Origin: Lasioglossum baleicum
Taxonomy: Eukaryota > Arthropoda > Insecta > Hymenoptera > Halictidae
Length of the DNA: 64,000 bases
Direction: 5' to 3'
Assembly: GCF_051020765.1 (NCBI RefSeq)
Contig: NW_027469209.1
Coordinates: 186,001-250,000, forward strand
Shown here: positions 1 through 7,101 of the stretch, in pieces
Numbering within the stretch: the first letter of the stretch is position 1
Layout: each line of letters begins with the position of its first letter
The notes under the pieces: model-generated
Seen by the model: the letters and a program-made list of their open reading frames with translations, nothing else
What the model was told of the DNA's origin: nothing
The model's database searches: none
Position numbers and translations under genes: made by a program

Positions 1-1
1 A

Positions 2-1894
2 GACATCGCACCAGCTGAAAACTTAGAAAGAATTCAGCTCCTGCAGCTAGCTGAATTCTCGCAAGCTCGTGTTTTGCAATGCCATATCGGAATAGACAGA
101 ACCATATACTATTGTGGCATGCATTCACATAATTCGGTGGTATCCAATGGTCGACAAGACTATATATTACCGATCTCCAGCGAAACCTGTTCGAGCCTAC
201 ACACGACGGGGACAATATTCATCACCCCAGCCGCCCAGATCACAGGTATTCAGCCGAACTCGACCTCCTCTCACGGCCTCACGTTAGCAGGAGTTATTCA
301 GAACGATGGTAGCTGCGCTGGAACCACGTATAGTGATCCGTTTGGGACTTGGACCGATGTCGTGGTACAAGCTTTAGTCCGAATCACGATCCGCGACTAC
401 ATCGCTCCAATCAGATTGTCAACCGGACAGATTCATCTACAAACTGGGCAAACCTGCCCCCTTCAAAAAGGAAGCTGCTTAGACGCACAAGATGGCCATA
501 CGTTCTGGGAAACCACGCCGACGGACTCGTGCAAATTCAATAATTATGATGTCTTGTACGAAGGGATAGCCACTAAACTATCCTCCAAGGTGAATCCTTC
601 TCCAACCCTGTATACCGTAGCATCGCAGGACACGACTTTTGCACTCACGGAGACAGGCAGATCGTCAGTTTGCGGATATGTCATAATCCGAACGGAACAC
701 CCCAAGCTGTTCATTCTGGAAGTTGGAAGTTCAGGAAAATTCAAGGAGAAAACACACACCTTGGTCAACAATCTGGACATCTTCACGTATGTCAACAGCA
801 AATTTGTTTACGTGGAGAAGCACCTCCGGAAACAATTTTCTCAACTCTACAAAGATGTAATCCGTCAGAAGTGTGAGCTAGAGCGTCAGATTCTCCAGAA
901 CGCCCTCACATTATTACATTCAGCACCCGAAGAAGTTGCCACTGCCATCATGAAGGATGTCGGATTTATCGCAGTTCCAGCAGGAGAGGTAGTGCACATA
1001 ATAAAGTGCATACCAGTCACGGTCCAAGTCAGGAAAACCGAACGGTGTTATGATGAGCTACCCATCACGTATCGGAACACATCAAAATTCCTGAAGCCAA
1101 GGGACCACATCATTTCAAATACGGGGACAGAAAAGCCATGCAATGAGCTACTTCCCCCATATTATAGACTGCACGGAACATGGTATCGCCTAACACCGTC
1201 ATTGATGGAGGCCATCACTCCTTCGGAGCTTCACCCCCTCGCCAAGTCAACCTGGAAATACATAGATCCGAAGAACTTGGCAACGGGAGGCATTTATTCA
1301 CAAGACGACCTGGACAAACTACAGGATCATATAATGTTTCCTGTAGAGAAGGTAGCAGTCATAAATTCAATCGCACAGGGTGCGACGGGAAGACAGTTTG
1401 CAGCAGGAAACATCAATATGTTCAATCTGCTCGATGAAAACTCCCTACAGCAGATAGCGGAGTCTACAGCACAGAAATTATGGTCCGGATTCACTACATT
1501 CGGATCAATAAGTGCTGGAATAATCGGAGTGTACGTAGCGATTCGAACGATCAAAACAATCATCAGTACGATCGTTAACGGCATCGCATTACACTCACTA
1601 TACGGCTGGAGCCTGCATCTCGTCGTCGCCATCTGGAGTTCACTGACCCGGTTCTTTATATTCATGAAGCAGAGGGACAACAAGACTTCAGCGGCCATCG
1701 AGGACAAAGCCAGTGATAGTGCCAGTGTCGGAGAATTCCGAACCCGTCCTCCCTTGACGAAACGAACGTTAATTTGCGATTCCCTTGACCCAGCGTTGCG
1801 AGACAGGGATGACATTTCAGTGCATCCTGTCTACCGCCACCCAGAGGCAGAGATTCCACTGCGTGAAATCTCTTCTCTAAGGGGGGAGGTGTGA
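2..1894 (+). CDS. env: Envelope-like glycoprotein of element E0 (5' partial)
   Basis: Open from the first base in frame 2 to a TGA at 1892-1894, about 630 residues. It is nearly identical to the glycoprotein half of element C's long frame, lacking only the N-terminal part that lies upstream. Visible features: a Cys-rich ectodomain, a cluster of Cys in the middle third, and two hydrophobic stretches near the C-terminus (roughly 1480-1665), followed by a short charged tail. Established knowledge: insect retroelements repeatedly captured viral glycoproteins, and the Cys pattern and C-terminal hydrophobic block recall chuvirus glycoproteins; this is recalled similarity, not a search result. The stop codon lies inside the first five bases of the LTR (TGTGA). 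The frame is intact within the window. The methionine at 74 is internal, not the start. Confidence 0.85.
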   Translation, partial: DIAPAENLERIQLLQLAEFSQARVLQCHIGIDRTIYYCGMHSHNSVVSNGRQDYILPISSETCSSLHTTGTIFITPAAQITGIQPNSTSSHGLTLAGVIQNDGSCAGTTYSDPFGTWTDVVVQALVRITIRDYIAPIRLSTGQIHLQTGQTCPLQKGSCLDAQDGHTFWETTPTDSCKFNNYDVLYEGIATKLSSKVNPSPTLYTVASQDTTFALTETGRSSVCGYVIIRTEHPKLFILEVGSSGKFKEKTHTLVNNLDIFTYVNSKFVYVEKHLRKQFSQLYKDVIRQKCELERQILQNALTLLHSAPEEVATAIMKDVGFIAVPAGEVVHIIKCIPVTVQVRKTERCYDELPITYRNTSKFLKPRDHIISNTGTEKPCNELLPPYYRLHGTWYRLTPSLMEAITPSELHPLAKSTWKYIDPKNLATGGIYSQDDLDKLQDHIMFPVEKVAVINSIAQGATGRQFAAGNINMFNLLDENSLQQIAESTAQKLWSGFTTFGSISAGIIGVYVAIRTIKTIISTIVNGIALHSLYGWSLHLVVAIWSSLTRFFIFMKQRDNKTSAAIEDKASDSASVGEFRTRPPLTKRTLICDSLDPALRDRDDISVHPVYRHPEAEIPLREISSLRGEV

Positions 1895-2128
1895 CGTCGG
1901 TCGCACCTCCGACGTTAGCTTTAAGACTACATGTAAAATTAGATACATAAGAGCGAGCGTTCCCCTTTAAAGATTCCAAAACTCCTAAAAATCCTTCATA
2001 ACAATGAATCCTTGACACCACCAACATAACCTAAAATCCAAAATCTGTCAAAATCCTAAAATAGCCAAAAATGGCCCAAACTCGAAGATTGAAATATCAT
2101 TGGACTCGTGAGCGAAAATCATGAAACT

Positions 2129-2348
2129 AACCTAAAAATTTGTAGGTTATGTTCTCAATTCGCGTTTGTTTAGACTTTACCAAAATTTCGATTTTTGGTA
2201 ATTTTCAAAAGTACTTAGAATATTTTCAAACATATGATCGGTCGACAAATGATGTCAACTAATCATATGACATATAAAATTTACATCGAAACGCCTTGCA
2301 AGAGCAAGCGCTCGAAAATATTCTAAGTCCCAATTTATTTAAATAAAT
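2129..2348. repeat. Cluster of consecutive perfect inverted repeats in LTR1
   Basis: Five hairpin-forming palindromes lie within 220 bp: AACCTA/TAGGTT (2129-2148), TACCAAAA/TTTTGGTA (2178-2200), a 15-bp perfect stem ACTTAGAATATTTTC (2213-2227) with its complement at 2314-2328, inside it CATATGAT/ATCATATG (about 2231-2269), and the 16-bp palindrome at 2333-2348. All are present in the other LTR1 copies. Function unknown. Confidence 0.75.
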
Positions 2349-2595
2349 AAATAGGTACGCCAATGGTTACCACTTAATTTTCGAGTCCTGCACCACTGGG
2401 AACGAAAACTGCTGACTCTAGTGCGGCGGCCATCGCGCTGTTTACGACGAAGACCGGCACAAAGAGGACACGGTCCCCTTTTGCGAAGTCAGCATTTTTC
2501 GGACGAACATTATTCGTCGACGAACGTTCGATTCTCCCCAGTCCTCTCCGGGGACCCGAGTGGGTCAGTCGAGTTTTCGTCAATCTTCCAAGTCC

Positions 2596-2673
2596 AGACT
2601 ATTTAGACATAGTCTTTCCAAATCCAGATTGTTTAGACACAATCTTTCCAAATCCATACTGTTTAGACACAGT
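2596..2673. repeat. Three tandem 30-bp hairpin units with matching arm changes
   Basis: Each unit has a constant loop TTAGAC and arms AGACTAT/ATAGTCT (2596-2615), AGATTGT/ACAATCT (2626-2645) and ACTGT/ACAGT (2658-2673). Arm bases differ between units but remain complementary. The same array occurs in the solo LTR1 and in both LTRs of C. Confidence 0.8.
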
Positions 2674-3039
2674 CCTTAATACCATTCAGTAATATCGTAT
2701 TCTTATTCGTTTAATTCAAATATTACTTCGTTTATTCAATTAAACATTTTTATTGCGTTTCATATTTCGTACTTAGTACGTATTTCGATTTCGTTAATAA
2801 TAAGCATCTTTACCTTTGTATTCTTTTACGTTATTAATATACTTTGTTTTACCAGAGTCAATCTAAATCCCAATTATTATTTCCTTGCTCCTAACTTCGT
2901 AGTTTGAAGTGACACGTTGTTAGTTAGAGATAGAGTTCTCACTGGAAAGTTCGCGAATAGTATTCCTTATTCAATTTCCTGTTACGTGTTCGCGTACGTG
3001 CGTGATAGTGATAGACTTGCTCGCATAGCAAGCTCCGCA

Positions 3040-3219
3040 GCATCCACGTCCGTTTTCTCGAATCAAAATATCGTCAACCACGCGGACGATATTCGCGAGA
3101 TAAATTCACGGGATCGCACAGCGTCCACGCCCGTTTTCGCTAGTTAAAATATCGTCAATCACGCGGACGATATTCGTGAGTTAGATTCACGGTATCGTAC
3201 AGCGTCCACGCCCGTTTCC
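3040..3219 (+). repeat. 81-bp tandem repeat in LTR1
   Basis: The block containing GTCCACGCCCGTTTT and AATATCGTCAA recurs at an 81-bp spacing (for example 3041, 3122 and 3203), a little over two units. It is shared by all LTR1 copies. Confidence 0.7.
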
Positions 3220-3666
3220 TCAACGAGCGCATCCGTCTACAATACCGTAGCAGCCAGCTGTCAATCATTGGAGGTCGTTCCTGTCAAATATTGACGTGAC
3301 AGAGTTTGGCGCAGTCGTCAATCCTTGAAGGTCGTTTCCAGCCATTTGGATTAACGCCTGTCAAGCAGAGCGGACCGAATTCAAGGTCATCAGCGCAACC
3401 GTAGCCGTTCATCCGTTGCGAATTCATTTCTCGTGTCAATCGACAAACAAGCGAAGCGTAAAAGTAAGTGGAACATATTATCGCGTATGTTTCAGGGTCG
3501 CGTGCATCTTTCATCTGTGTAAGACTGCATGCAGGTGTCGGCATCGGGTCCTAGTCTGTTGATAAAAAGACCAACACTTTTATTAAATGTCAGTCAGTGG
3601 AAGAGTAGAGTAGCCGGGCCGCGGTATTCTCTTCTCTTGCTCTTATAGCCCCGCCAGGACGTGACA

Positions 3667-4525
3667 ATAACAAGATCGAAGCACTGGTATAACAACGATA
3701 TATTAAATAAGAACTGGTAAGTACACTGGTATACAATATGTAAGTAGTATTATAATAGGAGTAGTAATTGGATTAATGAATAATGGATATAGTAATATGT
3801 TGTAGGAATAACGTATGAGAATTAGGACTTGAGTTGAGTTGAGTTAGAGTTGGAATTGGAATTGGAATTAGGAGTGAAGGATCGACACACTTCACTTTCG
3901 CGAAGCTAGACTGAACACGTCTGCTCTTATCGTCGGAAGAAGCCGGACTGGCGGCTGAGGCCAGGTAGGCACGTCTGTGCGAGTCGCTGGCTGAAGGCGG
4001 ACTGCTCGAGTCGCGAGATGGAGGCGGACTGATGCAAGCGTTCGCTCTGCCTTGCCTCCTTCGGTCGGAGTGGGGATAGCTGACGCTGCAGTCTCTTTGT
4101 TCTTCAGTCGTCGGAGTGGGAGAACTGCTGACGCAGCAGCGTCTTTGCTCCCGGGGACTGCACGTGCATTTCTGCTGACGCTGCAGTCTCGTGGCTGTCC
4201 TATTGCCCTCTACGAGCGTGGGACTGCTGATGCAGCAGTCTTTGGACTTCTCGACGTTTCTAGAAGCTTCTAGATGCTTCCAGAGTGATGCAATACTTTA
4301 TTGCATTATGTGTCGTGGTGATGGGTTGAAACTGAGGTAAGGTGTTGATCAAGGTGAAGTTATGGTGATGGATAGAAACGGAGATAAGGATTAGAACAAT
4401 AGAATATATGAGATCTTAATATTATGCTCTTATGTCTAGGGGACGGTGTATGGATCTTATGCAGATCAGACCTTGTATACATAGTGTGTGTACAAGGCCA
4501 ACGTCGTACATCGGACGACGTAACA
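3667..4525 (-). mobile_element. LTR2 remnant R1 (minus strand)
   Basis: Reverse complement of the first about 860 bp of LTR2, ending at the LTR 5' terminus (GACGTAACA at 4525). It includes the heat-shock element (4247-4281) and the Inr/DPE region. On the left it is cut by E0. On the right it meets forward LTR2 sequence at CTTC (4526-4529), which is read as its target site in A's 5' LTR. The small open frame at 4052-4273 is LTR sequence and not a gene. Confidence 0.8.
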
Positions 4526-5629
4526 CTTCCAATTCAGTTCTTACATTGAATATATTAAACTCGTGACATATCCGGACTTGGTCTAAAGTGCGCAGTGGAA
4601 ACGCTGAGCCGCCAATAAGGAATTTGAAGCGAGTCATAGAGAAGTTCTCGTGCCACGTCTAGAATTGGTCTAAAGAGCGCAGTGGAAACGCTGAGCCGCC
4701 ACTATAGACGTGAAGCGAGTTAACTACCTAAAAGGTTAATAACAAATGGAAGTTCATTTTCATTATATTATTAATATTCCATCATTACTATTCCTTACCC
4801 ATGCGACGCCCACGTCGAGCGGGACGCAAGTATCAACTTGCTAAATTGAGACGCGCGTTGAGAAATAAAGCGGTGCTCGATCAAATCATTGCCACTACCG
4901 AGTGGACCGAACTTCTGGGAACCACCGAGCACATTCCGTGTGACGCGTCCGATTACGTTTCTGTATACGGTTGCCCTTGCAACCCTCCTAAAGAGGTCAA
5001 CCACGCGGACCTCTCGCGAGCTCCGACGCCAGTTCTGCATCCGGTCGATTGTCCAGAGGTGATCGACATAGCCGACGACGACGACAGCCGAGACACGATC
5101 ATCGTTCCCAGGGTCCGTTGCCGAATCATCAGTGACGTCCCTCTGCCAACTCATCAACGTGTCGTCTTGCGGCCAGCATCCAAGGCCACTAACGTCGTCC
5201 CGAACCGAGCAGCAGCAACTCTGCCAGATCTTCCCCACCTCGAGGACATCTGTATAGAAGATCCGATGTACGACACCTACTGTCAGTACCGCCAGTTCCT
5301 GCTGCAACAATATTATTAGGCGTTAATACAACATTGCGGTGAGTCGTATAATATCTTGTATAATTGTTGAATCCTGTAAACTCACCGTTCTCGTTGCATC
5401 CTCTCGCGCGCGATTCTTGTCGGGACACTCCTTGTAACCGCGTCGGACGTTCTTTTCTTGACTGCATCCATAGCAATATCGGTTGTCCTAGTGCATATGA
5501 CAGCCCGCGGCTGTCTCGGCACGAAAGACCACTCCTCATTTTAATCATAATATCTCAACCGTCCGTCTGTCACTGTTCTCTTTTCTCTCTCCTGGTACCT
5601 GTAACAAAAACACAGAGACGGACGTGACA
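4526..5629 (+). repeat. LTR2, 5' LTR of A (3' part only)
   Basis: Starts mid-LTR where R1 inserted and ends GACGTGACA at 5629. It holds the duplicated module (from about 4574) and the LTR-encoded protein. It has a candidate splice donor GCG|GTGAGT at 5339 and an inverted repeat CGGTGAGT (5337-5344)/ACTCACCG (5380-5387). Confidence 0.88.
4801..5319 (+). CDS. LTR-encoded protein ORF0 (172 aa), 5' LTR of A
   Basis: No recognised family. The N-terminus is strongly basic (RRPRRAGRKYQLAKLRRALR), which could be a nuclear-localisation or nucleic-acid-binding segment. Next comes a WTELLGTTE block, then CDASDYVSVYGCPC with three Cys, then HADLSR. At about residues 86-95 there is EVIDIADDDD, which fits the consensus of a SUMO-interaction motif (hydrophobic core followed by acids). 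The C-terminus carries LPDLPHLEDICIEDP and ends QQYY. It is conserved with a divergent 199-residue version in LTR3: in three blocks totalling 33 codons, 16 synonymous and no amino-acid differences are seen (blocks chosen for protein identity). This indicates genuine coding under constraint. The frame is wholly inside the LTR and precedes gag in the same strand. Start chosen as the first ATG shared by every copy. Function is unknown; a regulator or antagonist of host SUMO-dependent silencing is inference. Confidence 0.8.
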   Translation: MRRPRRAGRKYQLAKLRRALRNKAVLDQIIATTEWTELLGTTEHIPCDASDYVSVYGCPCNPPKEVNHADLSRAPTPVLHPVDCPEVIDIADDDDSRDTIIVPRVRCRIISDVPLPTHQRVVLRPASKATNVVPNRAAATLPDLPHLEDICIEDPMYDTYCQYRQFLLQQYY

Positions 5630-5633
5630 AATT

Positions 5634-5650
5634 TGGCGCAGTCGGTAGGA
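5634..5650 (+). other. Primer-binding site, tRNA-Ser (element A)
   Basis: TGGCGCAGTCGGTAGGA lies 5 nt after the LTR end. It is complementary to the CCA-tailed 3' end of insect tRNA-Ser as recalled from Drosophila; the match covers all 17 nt. Confidence 0.85.
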
Positions 5651-5742
5651 CAACGAAGTGGTCGCCGATATTTGCATTAATAAGCCCCGACGCGTGTCAG
5701 TGCGAAGTTCACATTTCTTAAATCCCATTTATATCTTTCAAA

Positions 5743-7101
5743 ATGTCTCGCCCAATCACGCGATCTCAAAAGGATCTCCGAGCAGATCCTAACGCAGACC
5801 TTCCTCCAATGACCGAGGAAGAGCTACTCCTATACGCACAAGACCTCGCCCGTAGAGAGCAATATCTCAAAGAGGAAACAGATTTCATTGCCAAATTGCG
5901 TCTCAAATACGAAGAAGACGCACAAAACCAAAAGAATATGCTCGACGGAATACGAAAAGAGCTTCGCAACATCCAAATCACGAGTCAAACCCTACGTCAA
6001 CAATCGCCTACACCAGGCCCTAGTAACGTCTCTAATATGCGGGAACCTTCACCGCCAGAGCCACGCGAAATCCCACAGTATGAACCTACTGGTAATTTCG
6101 CTCTAAAACAAGCTGCCGAGCTTGTCCCTAGATTCGACGGAACTTCGTCTTCCGTCCTACAATTCATACGCGCATGCAAACGCGCGCGTGACACCGTACC
6201 GGCCACTGCAGAGCGTGCCCTCACAAAATTGCTCTGCAATAAACTCCACGATCGTGCTTATGCCGCTATAGAAGGCCAGCACATATTCACAATTTCTGCA
6301 CTATGCGAGAAATTACGAACAGTACTGGGCCCATACAAATTCGTTGACCAGTACCGTGGCGATCTCGCGAGTGTACTCCAAGCTCCAAACGAGCACATCC
6401 TAGACTTCATCAATCGCGTTAAAGACCTTCGAACCGCGATTCAAGATGCCACAGATATTGGCCTTGATTACGAAGAACTAGATCGCTTCGTAGTAGATTG
6501 TTTTCTACGAGGTCTCCTTCCCCAGCTGCGTGCCGAAGTGCTTCATTGCCCTTCGCGAAATCCTGCCACTGTTTTCGAAGCAGCCATCTCTGCTTACAGG
6601 CAGTATGAGTCAGACCAGACTCGTCGACGAGAACTGATCCGCGAAGAAAAACGAGTCAGCTTCTCTGATAACCGGCCGTATCGCCCGCGTTCCACGAATG
6701 AATCCGTTCGTGACATTCCAGAGCGAACTCAAGAACGCCGCGATAACAGACCGGACTCGTCTCAGCAGTCCTCAAGAAACTCAAACCGGGACTCTTATCG
6801 CTCCCCGACGCCGCAACGGCGATGGGAAAATAATCCTCGCGACCAAAACACGTACCGCGATGATCGCACAGATCGCCCCTCAAGCTCTAACAAATTTTGC
6901 AACTATTGCAAAACCCCCGGGCACGATATTCACGAGTGCCGTAAGCGCACTTTCAATAATAATAGGAGGTCGGGAAACGAGTCCGGCCTCCCGACCGAAG
7001 CCAACCCCAGGCGGGAGGCCGCATCTTCAACCCAAACTACAGCCCGCACCCAAACAGCTATCCGGACGAACGACCAGTCCGACGATTCGTCTCAGCAGTA
7101 A
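5743..7101 (+). CDS. gag: Gag polyprotein, element A (452 aa)
   Basis: Structural protein that would form the particle and package RNA. Residues about 20-90 are a charged, probably coiled-coil N-terminus (EEELLLYAQDLARREQYLKEE). A Pro-rich linker follows, then a capsid-like domain from about 120 to 300 with LVPRFDGTSSSVLQFIRACK, LCNKL, TVLGPYKFVDQYRG and FLRGLLPQLRAEV. Next is an Arg/Ser/Asn-rich basic region, then one zinc knuckle CNYCKTPGHDIHEC (C-x2-C-x4-H-x4-C). The layout fits Ty3/Gypsy Gag. It is intact and ends in TAA overlapping the protease frame. The start ATG lies 93 nt after the PBS and is shared by all LTR2 copies. Confidence 0.93.
   Translation: MSRPITRSQKDLRADPNADLPPMTEEELLLYAQDLARREQYLKEETDFIAKLRLKYEEDAQNQKNMLDGIRKELRNIQITSQTLRQQSPTPGPSNVSNMREPSPPEPREIPQYEPTGNFALKQAAELVPRFDGTSSSVLQFIRACKRARDTVPATAERALTKLLCNKLHDRAYAAIEGQHIFTISALCEKLRTVLGPYKFVDQYRGDLASVLQAPNEHILDFINRVKDLRTAIQDATDIGLDYEELDRFVVDCFLRGLLPQLRAEVLHCPSRNPATVFEAAISAYRQYESDQTRRRELIREEKRVSFSDNRPYRPRSTNESVRDIPERTQERRDNRPDSSQQSSRNSNRDSYRSPTPQRRWENNPRDQNTYRDDRTDRPSSSNKFCNYCKTPGHDIHECRKRTFNNNRRSGNESGLPTEANPRREAASSTQTTARTQTAIRTNDQSDDSSQQ

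Larger units (their letters stand above)
1..3666 (+). mobile_element. Element E0: 3' part of an LTR1 glycoprotein-bearing retroelement
   Basis: The window opens inside the glycoprotein frame of an element nearly identical to element C (C bases from about 28736). It continues through a G-rich polypurine tract (1879-1889) into a complete 3' LTR1 ending GACGTGACA at 3666. The next bases, ATAA (3667-3670), begin a minus-strand LTR2 remnant, so E0 is read as an insertion into that remnant. The left half and its copy of the target duplication lie outside the window. The LTR lacks 21 bp present in C's LTR (near 2017), explaining 1777 versus 1798 bp. Confidence 0.9.
1890..3666 (+). repeat. LTR1, 3' LTR of E0
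   Basis: Begins TGTGACGTC and ends GACGTGACA, immediately after the polypurine tract AAGGGGGGAGG. The boundary is supported by a solo copy elsewhere with a CACG duplication. Near 3291-3317 it contains an internal sequence resembling an LTR end plus the first part of the PBS (TTTGGCGCAGTCG), about 365 bp before the true end. No open frame related to the LTR2/LTR3 protein is present in this family. Confidence 0.88.

Noticed and set aside
4052..4273. Recurring 73-residue frame (MPPSFGVGIADAAVS) in LTR2
   Set aside because: Antisense to the LTR promoter region, overlaps the heat-shock array, shows no codon-level constraint and is not found in LTR3.
3672..4600. An inversion of the first half of A's 5' LTR
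   Set aside because: The data fit better with a separate minus-strand LTR2 inserted at CTTC and itself hit by E0; no inversion is needed.
4795..5310. 171-residue open frame antisense to ORF0 in A, F and H
   Set aside because: Broken by stops in both LTRs of B and absent in LTR3, whereas the sense frame is intact everywhere; it follows from the codon pattern of ORF0.
7020..7101. CCCAAAC sequences near the gag end as -1 slippery sites
   Set aside because: They are not in the phase required by the X-XXY-YYZ rule relative to the gag frame.
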